From contig CANOBT010000082.1 of the NCBI GenBank assembly GCA_947564305.1, positions 1-23,439 of the forward strand: DNA of 23,439 nucleotides, read 5' to 3'. A program made the position numbers and the translations under genes. Position 1 is the stretch's first letter. Each line of letters starts with the position of its first letter. Shown in pieces: positions 1-8,601 of this stretch. Under the pieces are notes generated by a model. That model was not told where the DNA came from, did not search any database, and saw only the letters and a program-made list of their open reading frames with translations. The DNA comes from an uncultured Lachnospiraceae bacterium. GTDB lineage: Bacteria > Bacillota_A > Clostridia > Lachnospirales > Lachnospiraceae.

Positions 1-666
1 TTAATTTGACGTTTTTGTGCGGGAGACAGGAACTTTAATTTGCTGGGCTACAATTTGGTTGAATATTTCCGTATACCCATATCCGCTTAAAAGTAGTTCT
101 TTGATTCTTGGTATGTATGGATCCAGTTTGCATGGTCTGGAATCAATGGGAGGTTTTGTCATACTCAGATATCTTATAACTGTAGGACGGGCTATCTGAA
201 GTGTTTTTGCTATTTCCGTATTATTTTTACCAGCTCTTTTTAACCTCTGGGCTTCTTTAATTACCTCCCATTTTCTCAAACCCGTTTCTATTTTCCTGCG
301 TTCACGTATATTTAATACTTCTTTTTCCGATATCGGAGCAGGTGACAGATCTGCGATCCTAACCTTGTCTTTCATCCTGCGTTTCAGATATTCCAGTATA
401 TCTTCCGTTAAATTTTTTAATATATGGAATCTGTCCACAATCTGTTTCGCGTTTGGCAGGGCTTCACTTATGGCAGCTTTATAAGTCCTTGAAAAATCTC
501 TTGTAACTGTTTCTACATTCTTAAACTTTCTAAGGATTTCCACCACTTCCGGCTGTTGTCTGGAAGAAACCACTTCCAGCCTTTTTCTGGTATCATTGTC
601 AACCAGGATAGAAAAATATAGTTTTCGTTTGCAATGCGAAAAATCATCTATGGATATATTTTTCAC
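1..666 (-). pseudogene. ISL3-family transposase, catalytic part (C-terminally incomplete)
   Basis: This frame continues the ISL3 transposase. It has the first catalytic Asp region (SIDDFSH), the second (VTRDFSRTY) and the family's KQIVDRFHILKNL stretch. An inserted helix-turn-helix follows (NNTEIAKTLQIARPTVIRYL), as in long-form ISL3 transposases, with the start of a second such repeat (LLLSGYGYTEIFNQIV). It stops at base 1 before the region that should carry the last catalytic Glu, so the ORF is truncated or frameshifted again. The listed start is a GTG at 666. True translation probably enters from the upstream frame at the A8 run, because residues encoded just before the GTG (AVPVINYEV) fit the family. 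Confidence 0.75.
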
Positions 667-1121
667 CTCATAATTGATGACAGGGACTGCTTTTTTTTAA
701 TAATTCTCAGAATCGTATTATTAGAGACAGATACGTGGCTGCCAGAAATCTGTTTTTCCGCATCTAAAGAGCTGCTTTTCATACCTATTTGATAGATATA
801 ATCATCCAGCCGATTTGTTCTTAATGAATTCTTGTCCGCAAAGGGGATTGGATAAGCGAACGTCTTATGGGAGCATTTTTCATTTGTACAAAAAAACTTG
901 GGTACGGTAATAATTAATTTTACCTGGTAATTCTGTATTGGAAGATCGGAAATAGTTCTGGTATATTTACTATGGACCGAATGATTTTCCGTGCCGCAAT
1001 ATTTACATTTGGCTATCGTACAATCAATATCACAATATAGATATAGTATTTTGTCACATTTTTCTATTTTTCGTATAGATAAATTTGTATCCAGTTCTTT
1101 TAATAGTTCATTTAATTCCAT
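663..1121 (-). pseudogene. ISL3-family transposase, N-terminal part
   Basis: This frame encodes the N-terminal zinc-finger region of an ISL3 transposase, with a CKYC pair followed by a C-x4-C-type pair (FFCTNEKCSHKTFAY). A helix-turn-helix-like segment (HVSVSNNTILRIIKK) leads into the catalytic domain. I chose the ATG at 1121 (MELNELL); the frame is open to a TTG at 1166, but that would run up to the terminal repeat. The frame ends at 663-665 just after an A8 run. The catalytic domain continues in the -1 frame, so ORF A and ORF B together make one transposase. Either a slippage mutation or a programmed -1 frameshift would explain the split. Confidence 0.75.
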
Positions 1122-1166
1122 ACCATTCACCCATTTTATAATAACATAATAAAGTGAGTTATTCAA

Positions 1167-1184
1167 CTAACTTGACAAAGAGCC
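1167..1184 (-). repeat. ISL3 terminal inverted repeat (one copy)
   Basis: The minus strand from 1184 inward reads GGCTCTTTGTCAAGTTAG and lies about 45 bases upstream of the transposase ATG. This position and base content match an ISL3-family terminal inverted repeat. The partner copy should lie left of base 1 and is not in the window, so the exact end is inferred. Confidence 0.6.
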
Positions 1185-1253
1185 AAACTATTTTACACTA
1201 CAGCAGATACTCAATGTCTGCCATCCTAACCTTAATTCCAGAAACCATACCCT

Positions 1254-2171
1254 CTATTTTTCCCGTCTTACGCATTCAGGATTCTTATTTCTGTTCAATA
1301 ACTCTACCAGATTATACATCAGTCCACTGTTGTGTTCATAAACAGCACAGCTATTTGCAGCCTCCCACAATTCCGTTTGTCCTGATGAAAAATTCAATTC
1401 ATATGTATCTTTGTTTTGAGAAGTATGTGAAACAAAGCATATCTTTTTTTTATATCTTTCTAATTGTAAAAAAGATTTTTCAATTTCGGCATCTTCCGTA
1501 TACATAGCAATTAAAACGTTATCCCAATTAAACTTCCTGCTTCGCCGCACCCAGTCCGCTATTGCCTGATCCGGATCCGTTGAATGATTGCAATGAATCT
1601 TCACATCATCCAGCAACAACACAGGATAATCTGTTTTAATGTGAGGTTCCACACACATTTCGTAAAAAGTCGGGCTGCATCCCATGTAGTGATCCAACCT
1701 TTGTAATAATTTGATATAGTCCTTATCTCCAAAAGATACATTTTTAAACGGCGAAAGGCATTCCAACCCAAGGGTATAATATACAAGTCCTCCCCAACAA
1801 TTATTAGAAACAATGCTTAGTCGACTGTTCTTTAAATACACATATGAAGGAAAATCCAAATTTGGTATTTCTAAAACCTTATAAGGTATCATTTTATCCC
1901 GCTGAATCGATGCACTTAGCATTAAATACAGAGCTGTCAATTCAAGAGGAATCTCGTCGGCAATTATTATGTAGTCAAAAAATATTTCTCCCAGATATTT
2001 ATGATCAACCACTTTCCATCCATCTAAAAACATGCAGTCTGGTATTTCCCTTGCCGTTACCGCCACTACTTCAATTTCCTTTTTGTATTCATAATACTTT
2101 AATGTATTTACCAGTCGATTATATATTTTTCCTACTCCCCATACACAGATTTTATAACACATGTCTCTCAT
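1254..2171 (-). CDS. DUF1919-family exopolysaccharide biosynthesis protein
   Basis: The 305-residue product has a DUF1919 domain from about residue 117. Its hallmark is SIVSNNCWGGLVYYTLGL (119-136), followed by a SPF...DYIKLLQRLDHY block. DUF1919 proteins are recurrent members of capsule and exopolysaccharide loci but have no assigned reaction that I know of. Residues 1-110 form a separate alpha/beta part with a glycine motif (VWGVGKIY, 10-17), similar to small nucleotide-binding domains of glycan-locus proteins. The start ATG overlaps the stop of a short upstream frame (ATGA), so it was once part of a minus-strand operon. It is transcribed away from the main cluster and lies next to the ISL3 end. 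The frame looks intact. Confidence 0.75.
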   Translation of the reverse strand: MRDMCYKICVWGVGKIYNRLVNTLKYYEYKKEIEVVAVTAREIPDCMFLDGWKVVDHKYLGEIFFDYIIIADEIPLELTALYLMLSASIQRDKMIPYKVLEIPNLDFPSYVYLKNSRLSIVSNNCWGGLVYYTLGLECLSPFKNVSFGDKDYIKLLQRLDHYMGCSPTFYEMCVEPHIKTDYPVLLLDDVKIHCNHSTDPDQAIADWVRRSRKFNWDNVLIAMYTEDAEIEKSFLQLERYKKKICFVSHTSQNKDTYELNFSSGQTELWEAANSCAVYEHNSGLMYNLVELLNRNKNPECVRREK

Positions 2172-2353
2172 TCCCCCTTCTCTTTGCGCAGTTTATCCAG
2201 TTTTTTTCTCTGTTTAAACTTTTCTTGTGTATATCTGAATTTTTCCGACTCCATGCAGGACTGGAATATAGAAACTGTTTTTTGCTTTTGTACACGAATA
2301 AGAACGTATGTTTGTTTTGCGCGGCGATCAGATTTTATAACATATTGTATTGA
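2168..2353 (-). pseudogene. 3' remnant of a lost minus-strand gene
   Basis: The minus-strand frame is open from about 2353 to a TGA at 2168-2170, which overlaps the DUF1919 start codon as ATGA. That coupling is typical of a real upstream gene. The last 28 codons from the ATG at 2254 give a very charged tail, MESEKFRYTQEKFKQRKKLD followed by KLRKEKGE. The preceding codons are open but lack a start. I do not recognise the family. The best reading is the C-terminal end of a gene whose front was deleted when the left flank was rearranged. Confidence 0.4.
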
Positions 2354-2728
2354 TTAAATTTATTATAACAGATATCGTAACAATCAACAACTTTAATTTA
2401 CTGGGTGACCCAGTAGGAATAGAAGAAACAATGAGTGCGGTAGAGCTATAACTTGAATTCTGTAAGGAAGCCGTCTCTAAATATGGAATAAATCCAGAGA
2501 AGTATCTGGAAGAGACTATAAATTTGTAATTTCAAACGGGGGACATGGGTTTGGTTGTGAAACATATTCCTGCATTTGTGAAGGGTAAAATGTGGTAAAG
2601 AGGATTGCAGAAAAAAATACATGATGGTATCATAGTAAGCGAGATTATTTCCGGCTTTAGAATGGATTATTTAGAAAATGGCATGTTAAGCACTTTTATG
2701 ACTGAATTGTCACAGTACGAAAGTTGAT
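2341..2728 (+). pseudogene. Decayed reading frame in the divergent intergenic region
   Basis: One plus-strand frame from 2341 to the TGA at 2726-2728 is interrupted only by three TAA codons, yet reads like protein throughout. Segments include GDPVGIEETMSAVEL, LEFCKEAVSKYGINPEKYLE and HDGIIVSEIISGFRMDYLEN. No intact start is present. I do not recognise the family. It ends about 18 bases before the aminotransferase start. It could be a degraded gene left over from the same event that removed the minus-strand gene. Chance coding-like sequence is possible but less likely over some 120 codons. Confidence 0.35.
2399..2415. repeat. 17-bp palindrome (8-1-8), operator-like
   Basis: TACTGGGT, one G, then ACCCAGTA forms a perfect interrupted palindrome in the region between the divergent units. 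There is no T-run after it, so it is not a terminator. It overlaps the decayed frame. A regulator binding site is possible but unproven. Confidence 0.35.
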
Positions 2729-2746
2729 GAAAGAAGGAGATAAATA

Positions 2747-3844
2747 ATGCAGATACCGTATCTGGATTTGAGAACAATGCATGAAAAATTGCAGAAGGAA
2801 TTGGAGGAAGCGTACCATACGGTGATGAAACGCCAATGGTTTATAAGTGGGAAATCGGATAAAAAATTTGAAGAGGAGTTTGCAGAGTATTGTGGTGCAG
2901 CTGAATGCGTTGGAACTGGAAATGGATTAGACGCGATACGGCTGATTCTTTTGGCTTATGGAATTGGTTCGGGAGATGAAGTGATTATTCCATCAAATAC
3001 ATTTATTGCGACAGCATTGGCAGTTACCTATGTGGGAGCAGTTCCGGTATTTGTAGATGCGTCTTTAGAAAATTATACGATTGATCCGGATAAGATTGAG
3101 GAAAAGATAACAAAAAAAACGAAGGCAATTATTGCGGTACACCTGTATGGGCGATGTGCTGATATGAAGGAAATATGCAGACTGGCAGAAAAATATTCAT
3201 TAAAAGTATTTGAAGACGCTGCACAGGCACACGGAGCACAACTGGATAAAAAAAGAACAGGAACTCTTGGGGATGCCGCGGCGTTCAGTTTTTATCCGGG
3301 AAAAAATCTTGGAGCCCTTGGGGACGCGGGGGCAGTGGTTACAGATAATAAGGAAATTGCAGAAAAAATTCGGGCATATGGAAACTATGGATCTTTCGAA
3401 AAATATAATCATATATATCAGGGATGTAATTCGAGGCTGGATGAGTTTCAGGCAGCGTTTTTATCCGTTAAACTAAAATATCTGGATGGATGGAATGAAG
3501 AACGCAGAAGGATTGCAGGAAAATATACAAAAGGAATTCAGAATGAAAAGATAATATGCCCTTGTATGCCAAAAGATGAAAAGGAGCATGTATTTCATAT
3601 TTATCCGATACTGGTTGAAAAAAGGACAGATTTTACAGAATTTCTCAGGGAACAGGGTATTATGACGAATATACATTATCCGATTCCGATTACTGAACAG
3701 GGGGCATACGCAGAATATAAAGGACAGATTGTATATTATCCGATTACGGAAAGGATTTGTGCACAGGAAGTCAGCCTTCCGTTGTATCCGGGAATGACGG
3801 ATGAACAGATAGAAAGAGTAATTGAATGTGTGAACAGCTTTTGA
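2747..3844 (+). CDS. DegT/DnrJ/EryC1-family nucleotide-sugar aminotransferase
   Basis: This is a 365-residue PLP-dependent sugar transaminase, which would convert a keto-deoxysugar nucleotide to the amino sugar. Visible features are the GNGLDAI segment (58-64), the PLP-binding Asp in [10 protein letters not shown] (D157) and the internal-aldimine lysine in [13 protein letters not shown] (K186). The C-terminal [14 protein letters not shown] motif is also typical of the family. The K186 context and length match QdtB/FdtB-type dTDP-3-keto-6-deoxyhexose 3-aminotransferases more than 4-aminotransferases, but the substrate cannot be fixed. A strong AAGGAG lies 8 bases before the ATG. A separate promoter stands between it and rfbF, so it may form its own unit. 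No dTDP-sugar genes are in the window. Confidence 0.9.
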   Translation: MQIPYLDLRTMHEKLQKELEEAYHTVMKRQWFISGKSDKKFEEEFAEYCGAAECVGTGNGLDAIRLILLAYGIGSGDEVIIPSNTFIATALAVTYVGAVPVFVDASLENYTIDPDKIEEKITKKTKAIIAVHLYGRCADMKEICRLAEKYSLKVFEDAAQAHGAQLDKKRTGTLGDAAAFSFYPGKNLGALGDAGAVVTDNKEIAEKIRAYGNYGSFEKYNHIYQGCNSRLDEFQAAFLSVKLKYLDGWNEERRRIAGKYTKGIQNEKIICPCMPKDEKEHVFHIYPILVEKRTDFTEFLREQGIMTNIHYPIPITEQGAYAEYKGQIVYYPITERICAQEVSLPLYPGMTDEQIERVIECVNSF

Positions 3845-4003
3845 AAATGCATCCAGTGCAAACCCGGGAATCCCGGATCGTAACAATCAAAACATGTGTT
3901 TGCTGTGGTATGGGCTGATCTTGACAATATGTTTCTACAATGTATAATATGATTTATACTGTTGTTTTTGCTGCAGAGTCCAACGATGGAATGGGGATGA
4001 AGT
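3845..4003 (+). promoter_or_regulatory. Intergenic region with leader of the rfbF operon
   Basis: This 159-base gap contains a 13-bp palindrome (CCGGGA-A-TCCCGG, 3864-3876) directly followed by a 14-base sequence (3877-3890) that is also present at 2374-2387. A consensus promoter follows at 3921-3948. The expected leader from about 3955 to the rfbF ATG at 4004 is roughly 50 bases. I see no convincing riboswitch or rho-independent terminator. Confidence 0.5.
3921..3948 (+). promoter_or_regulatory. Consensus sigma-A promoter for the rfbF operon
   Basis: TTGACA at 3921-3926 and TATAAT at 3943-3948 are both perfect sigma-70/sigma-A hexamers separated by 16 bases. The predicted start of transcription is near 3955, about 50 bases before the rfbF ATG. 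It is the only perfect promoter I noticed in the window and probably drives the plus-strand run from rfbF onward. Confidence 0.75.
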
Positions 4004-4777
4004 ATGAAAATTGTTCTTTTAGCCGGAGGGGCGGGTATGCGCATCTCTGAAGAAAGTGTATACAGGCCAAAGCCAATGATTGAAATTGGCGGAAAACCGA
4101 TTTTATGGCATATCATGAAAGAGTATTCTTACTATGGGTTTCATGAGTTTATTATTTGTGCCGGTTATAAACAGGAGTGCATCAAAGAATGGTTTGCAAA
4201 TTATTTTCTCTATACGAGTGATGTGACATTTGATTATGAAAATGATGGGAAAATGATCATACATAAAGGTATAACGGAACCATGGAGAGTAACGATAGCA
4301 GATACAGGAAGGAACACCATGACGGGAGGCAGGATCAAACGGATTGAGCCTTATATAAAAGGGGAAACGTTTATGGTGACTTATGGGGATGGCGTATGCG
4401 ATGTGAATATAAAAGAACTGCTTGCTTTTCATAAAGAACATGGAAAGATCGCTACCCTTACTTCTGTAATTCGAAAACAGGAAAAAGGAGTTTTGGATAT
4501 TTCTGAAATTGGAGCGGTTAGAGCTTTTCGTGAAAAGAAGGGCAGTGATGGAATTCCGATTAATGCCGGATATATGGTTTTCGAGCCGGCAATTTTTAAT
4601 TACCTGAAAGACGACACGACCATATTGGAAGCAGAGCCGATGGACAGGCTGGCAGCAAGTGGAGAGCTGATGAGTTATCGTCACGACGGATTCTGGCAGT
4701 GTATGGACACGTTACTTGAAAAAAATATACTGGAAAAATTATGGGAAAAGGAAAAAGCGCCGTGGAAAAAATGGTGA
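4004..4777 (+). CDS. rfbF: Glucose-1-phosphate cytidylyltransferase
   Basis: The enzyme makes CDP-glucose and diphosphate from CTP and glucose-1-phosphate, the entry step to CDP-3,6-dideoxyhexoses. The 257-residue length is normal for RfbF. The nucleotide-binding signature LAGGAGMRISEES (6-18) is followed by RPKPMIEIGGKPILWHIM, and the family-typical TYGDGVCDVN and HDGFWQCMDTL are present. The TGA is embedded in ATGGTGA, so the next gene starts inside its last codons and the two are translationally coupled. It is the first gene after the consensus promoter. Confidence 0.96.
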   Translation: MKIVLLAGGAGMRISEESVYRPKPMIEIGGKPILWHIMKEYSYYGFHEFIICAGYKQECIKEWFANYFLYTSDVTFDYENDGKMIIHKGITEPWRVTIADTGRNTMTGGRIKRIEPYIKGETFMVTYGDGVCDVNIKELLAFHKEHGKIATLTSVIRKQEKGVLDISEIGAVRAFREKKGSDGIPINAGYMVFEPAIFNYLKDDTTILEAEPMDRLAASGELMSYRHDGFWQCMDTLLEKNILEKLWEKEKAPWKKW

Positions 4778-5865
4778 CATTTGATTTGTCTTTTTATAAA
4801 GGAAAAAAAGTATTTATAACGGGTCATACCGGATTTAAAGGTTCCTGGTTATGTAGAATGCTGACAAATGCGGGGGCAATTGTTACTGGATATGCACTGA
4901 ATCCCTTGACAAAACTGTCTTTATATGAGATTGCAGAAATAGAAAAGGATATCCGTTCGGTCACAGGGGATATCCGGGATCTTCAGACATTAAAACAGGC
5001 GTTCGATGAGACTCAACCTGAGATTGTGTTTCATCTGGCAGCGCAGCCTATTGTTCGTGAGAGCTATAAAAATCCAGTATATACTTACGAGACGAATGTG
5101 ATGGGCACGGTGAATGTTTTGGAATGTATACGAAACAGTAACTGTGTAAAGTCATTTTTAAATGTGACAACGGATAAAGTTTATCTGAATAAAGAATGGG
5201 AATGGGGATATCGGGAATGTGATGAGTTGGATGGACATGATCCATATTCTAATTCCAAATCCTGTTCGGAACTGGTGACGCATTCTTATAAGAACAGTTT
5301 CTTTTATGATGAACATGTGGCGATTTCCACGGCAAGATCGGGCAATGCGATAGGAGGTGGGGATTTTTCAAAGGATCGGATTATTCCGGACTGTGTCAGG
5401 GCAGCAATAAAAAAGGAAGACATTATTGTGAGAAATCCATATTCTACCCGCCCTTATCAGCATGTGCTGGAACCGCTGTATGCGTATCTGATGATAGCAG
5501 TGATGCAGTATCAGGACAGGAAATATGCCGGATGTTATAATGTGGGTCCGGATGATGTGGATTGTCTGCAGACAGGAGCTCTTGTAGATCTCTTTGTGCA
5601 AAAATGGGGCGAGGGATTAAAATGGACACCTTGTTGCGATGGTGGACCACATGAAGCAGGTTTTTTAAAACTGGATTGTTCTAAATTAAAAGCGGGATTT
5701 GGATGGAAGCCTTGTTGGAACCTGGACACTGCGGTGGAGATGGTGGTAGAATGGAGTAAATGCTGGTTGGAAAATGGCGATATTAAAAAATGTATGGATG
5801 CTCAGATCAAAAGATATTGTACAGATGCGGACAGAAGGAATATCGGGAAGGAAGGGAGGCTTTAG
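4771..5865 (+). CDS. rfbG: CDP-glucose 4,6-dehydratase
   Basis: This NAD-dependent extended SDR converts CDP-glucose to CDP-4-keto-6-deoxyglucose. The Rossmann motif ITGHTGFKGSWL starts near residue 16. The family motifs HLAAQPIVRESY, NVTTDKVY, the catalytic DPYSNSK (YxxxK) and ARSGNAIGGGDFS are all present. I prefer the ATG at 4771 (MVTFDLSFYKGKKVF, 364 residues) because it gives the usual RfbG N-terminus and an ATGGTGA coupling with rfbF. An in-frame ATG at 4741 would add ten residues and overlap rfbF by 37 bases. Confidence in the function is very high; the start is less certain. Confidence 0.95.
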   Translation: MVTFDLSFYKGKKVFITGHTGFKGSWLCRMLTNAGAIVTGYALNPLTKLSLYEIAEIEKDIRSVTGDIRDLQTLKQAFDETQPEIVFHLAAQPIVRESYKNPVYTYETNVMGTVNVLECIRNSNCVKSFLNVTTDKVYLNKEWEWGYRECDELDGHDPYSNSKSCSELVTHSYKNSFFYDEHVAISTARSGNAIGGGDFSKDRIIPDCVRAAIKKEDIIVRNPYSTRPYQHVLEPLYAYLMIAVMQYQDRKYAGCYNVGPDDVDCLQTGALVDLFVQKWGEGLKWTPCCDGGPHEAGFLKLDCSKLKAGFGWKPCWNLDTAVEMVVEWSKCWLENGDIKKCMDAQIKRYCTDADRRNIGKEGRL

Positions 5866-5868
5866 ATA

Positions 5869-8589
5869 ATGAAGAAAACGGTATTCAGCCAGGAAGAACA
5901 GAGCGTTCAACTGGCTTTTATGAGAGGGGAATATAGGACAGCACAGGATATTCTGACAGAATCAGGAGACAAGATTCGCCCTGTATACAGGGCAATTTTT
6001 GAAGCCTCTATCGCACTTGCGGAAGGAAATGATTCAAAAGTTATAGAGGCTATTTCTGACGGCCTGCGTCTGGACAGCCGCAACTACGAATTATATGTAG
6101 TTCTGGGCGAATATTACGCGGAGCGCAATCCATGGCAATCATACTTGTGCTTTGAAAATGCGGTTTTTTATTGTGACGATCAGGAAGACAGCGAACAGAT
6201 CCGTCTGTTGATGAGTGAGTTTGCTGATAAGGGAGTGTCTGTGCCTAAAGTCGCTATGGTAATTCTTTCTCACCATCGTCTGGATATGACAAAAGACTGC
6301 ATAAGGAGTATCCGTGAAACTACACCGGACAATGCCCGGGAGATCATTGTCATTGACAACGCGTCGGCGGATGGCAGTGTGGACTGGTTAAGGGAGCAAC
6401 AGGATATTAAACTGCTGTGCAATAACGAAAATAAAGGTCTTCCAATGGCCTATAATCAGGGAATAGGTCTGGCAGAGACGGATTCAGATATTTTACTTCT
6501 TCATAATGATACCGTGATGACCGATAATGCCCTGTTCTGGCTTCGTATGGGATTATATGAAAATGAAAAGACGGGCAGTGCCGGGTGCGTGACAAACCAT
6601 GCGTCGAATTCTCAGGAAGCGGTTGAAGACGGACAACCTGGAAATATTTATTTTGAGTTTGCCAGGAAAATTAATGTGCTTGCAACAAAACCTTACCTAA
6701 ATAAACTGTATCTGACAGGGTTTGCGATTCTTCTGAAACGGACGGTTTTGAACCAGGTCGGTTTACTGGATGAACGTTTTTCACCGGGCAGCTTCGAGGA
6801 TAACGATATCTGTCTGAGAATCAATCTTGCAGGGTACTATAATGTGCTCTGCAAAAACAGCTTTATTATTCATTGGGGCGGCGGAATTTCCGAAAAAGAG
6901 ATTCCACAATATAATAATATTGTGGAAATAAATCAAAGAAAATTTTTTGAAAAATGGTCTGTGTTTCATTTGGAACAGAAGAATTATTTTGATATCCGGC
7001 CGGATATTGTGTCTATATTAAAGAGCAACTGCAGTCTGGATGATGGTACGATCATGGTAGTTGGAACAGGGTGCGGAGGAATCTTAAGCTGCCTGCGGGA
7101 TACGTTTCCCGATATATGGGTATATGGTATGGAACAGGATCAGCATATGGCGCGGATCGCAAATGGAATTGCGGATACGGTATGGGTAAACCTGGATGGG
7201 TGGAAAGGCGAAGAACTGGCGGACACGTTTGACGCTATCATTGTCAATGATGTGCTGGAATGCACCAGGAATCCGGAAGGAGTGCTGGCAGAGCTGGCAA
7301 AGATGCTGAAAAAAGAGGGGAAGATGGTTTTAAGCTACTCAAACCGTTTGCATTACTCACGGATATTCAAACAAGATTGCTTCGAAAATCTTTTGTACAA
7401 AGGCTGTGTATATCGAATGCTTTCCAGCGCGAAATTGACGTCGGGGATTAGTTGGACATACACCTGGTACACCTATGCAGGTAATGGGGAATGCACTTAT
7501 TATACCTATGACAGTGACAATGAAAATTCATTGGAAAGTATTATCCAGACATTGCAGATGCACTATCCCCAAATAGCGAGAGAGGATTTCCTGGCAAACC
7601 GGTGGATCATGCTGGTGGAAAAGCAGCGGACAGATATTCAGTTTGGTGACAAGATGGCGGTGTGTATTCCGACATATAGAAGGCCAGAGGTTGTAAAAGA
7701 CGCGTTATCTCATTGTGCAGAACTTTATAAGCGTTACGGGTTAGATATATATTATTATGACAGCAGCGAAGATGAAGAGACAAAAAAGGTAATTGAAGAC
7801 TACCAGAAAAAAGGATACGATAACCTGTATTATATCCGACTTGATTCAACGCCCCTTTTGACGAAGCCGAAACATATTTTTAAGATGGATCTGATACAGA
7901 AGAGATATATGTACATGTGGTATCTGAAGGATCGAAGCTGGTATGGGGAGGGAACGCTGAAATGGATCCACAAGGCTATGGAGAAGCCGCATGATTTGAT
8001 TTTTTTGGATGTGGGGCATCGACAGGATTCTTGTAAAATCTCTATCTGTCATGATGCAGATGAATTTTATCACAGGTGCGGCGACTTTGCCACTTCCATA
8101 GATACTACAATCTACAATGTGCAGTCTGTTTTAAAAAGCAGTTTTAATGTGGACGATCTTTGCAAACGGCATGACGGCGAGTATTTTCTGTCATTTTTTC
8201 ATTTTCTTTTTATTTTTGAATGGCTGGCGAGAAAGGAAAACCCAGATATTTGTCTGTTGACAGGCAGGGAGATAGCAGTTTTTGGTTCAATGAAAGCAAC
8301 AGGTTCCGGATGGAATGAGAGCAGAATTCATACTTGGGGGAAGCTTTGGATACAGGCGAACAAGATCCTGTCTGACTGTTATACAAATAAGGAAGATATT
8401 ATTAAGCGGACAGCTTCTCTCCCATGGATATTAGGAGATCTTGATGCGCTGATTGGATTGCATGAAAAAGGAATTCTGAATCCGGAATATTTTGAAGAGA
8501 TCAAAGAGTTTTGGGAACAGGTATCGGATATTCCTCTGCAGACAGTACGCCGAATTGCTTATGGGGAATATCAGGCTGTAAAAGAATAG
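5869..8589 (+). CDS. Multi-domain glycosyltransferase: helical repeat + GT2 + methyltransferase-like + second GT2
   Basis: The product has 906 residues. Residues 1-125 are helical and TPR-like (NYELYVVLGEYYAERNPWQSYLCFENAVFYC). Residues 127-345 are a GT2 domain with VAMVILSHHR, VIDNASADGS and HNDT (212-215) as the DxD-like metal site. Residues 385-500 resemble a SAM methyltransferase, but the usual D-x-G-x-G-x-G is VVGTGCGG, so binding may be impaired. From about 594 a second GT-A-like domain begins (MAVCIPTYRRPEVV), with YMWYLKDRSW where the acidic metal motif is expected. The N-terminal two thirds are paralogous to the genes at 18851 and 22910. GGGAGG precedes the ATG. It sits between rfbG and rfbH and is probably the cytoplasmic transferase for this glycan; donor and acceptor are unknown. 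Confidence 0.85.
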   Translation: MKKTVFSQEEQSVQLAFMRGEYRTAQDILTESGDKIRPVYRAIFEASIALAEGNDSKVIEAISDGLRLDSRNYELYVVLGEYYAERNPWQSYLCFENAVFYCDDQEDSEQIRLLMSEFADKGVSVPKVAMVILSHHRLDMTKDCIRSIRETTPDNAREIIVIDNASADGSVDWLREQQDIKLLCNNENKGLPMAYNQGIGLAETDSDILLLHNDTVMTDNALFWLRMGLYENEKTGSAGCVTNHASNSQEAVEDGQPGNIYFEFARKINVLATKPYLNKLYLTGFAILLKRTVLNQVGLLDERFSPGSFEDNDICLRINLAGYYNVLCKNSFIIHWGGGISEKEIPQYNNIVEINQRKFFEKWSVFHLEQKNYFDIRPDIVSILKSNCSLDDGTIMVVGTGCGGILSCLRDTFPDIWVYGMEQDQHMARIANGIADTVWVNLDGWKGEELADTFDAIIVNDVLECTRNPEGVLAELAKMLKKEGKMVLSYSNRLHYSRIFKQDCFENLLYKGCVYRMLSSAKLTSGISWTYTWYTYAGNGECTYYTYDSDNENSLESIIQTLQMHYPQIAREDFLANRWIMLVEKQRTDIQFGDKMAVCIPTYRRPEVVKDALSHCAELYKRYGLDIYYYDSSEDEETKKVIEDYQKKGYDNLYYIRLDSTPLLTKPKHIFKMDLIQKRYMYMWYLKDRSWYGEGTLKWIHKAMEKPHDLIFLDVGHRQDSCKISICHDADEFYHRCGDFATSIDTTIYNVQSVLKSSFNVDDLCKRHDGEYFLSFFHFLFIFEWLARKENPDICLLTGREIAVFGSMKATGSGWNESRIHTWGKLWIQANKILSDCYTNKEDIIKRTASLPWILGDLDALIGLHEKGILNPEYFEEIKEFWEQVSDIPLQTVRRIAYGEYQAVKE

Positions 8590-8601
8590 AGGAGTTGTAA
8601 G

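Larger units (their letters stand above)
1..1184 (-). mobile_element. ISL3-family insertion sequence (one end only)
   Basis: The element carries an ISL3-type transposase read on the minus strand. Its outer end is marked by a terminal-repeat-like sequence whose minus-strand reading begins GGCTCTTTGTCAAGTTAG (1167-1184), the style of end seen in ISL3 elements. The other end and the last part of the transposase lie left of the window. ISL3 elements usually duplicate 8 bp of target; the candidate is 1185-1192 (aaactatt), which cannot be confirmed without the far end. The element sits just downstream of the DUF1919 gene, at the edge of the glycan locus, and may mark a rearrangement boundary. Confidence 0.8.

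Noticed and set aside
1154..1507. Plus-strand open frame across the end of the ISL3 element
   Set aside because: It crosses the element boundary and lies opposite the DUF1919 gene; no motif supports it.
3112..3119. A8 run in the aminotransferase gene as a slippage switch
   Set aside because: Runs of eight A are frequent in Lys-rich frames of AT-leaning genomes, and the frame is intact; unlike the G8 tract it is not unusual here.
3864..3876. GC-rich palindrome after the aminotransferase gene as a rho-independent terminator
   Set aside because: The loop would be a single base and no T-run follows, so it cannot form a normal terminator; it is left as a palindrome only.
4103..4684. Long antisense open frame under rfbF
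   Set aside because: It is the reverse complement of a highly conserved gene, shows no family motif and has a composition typical of a shadow frame.
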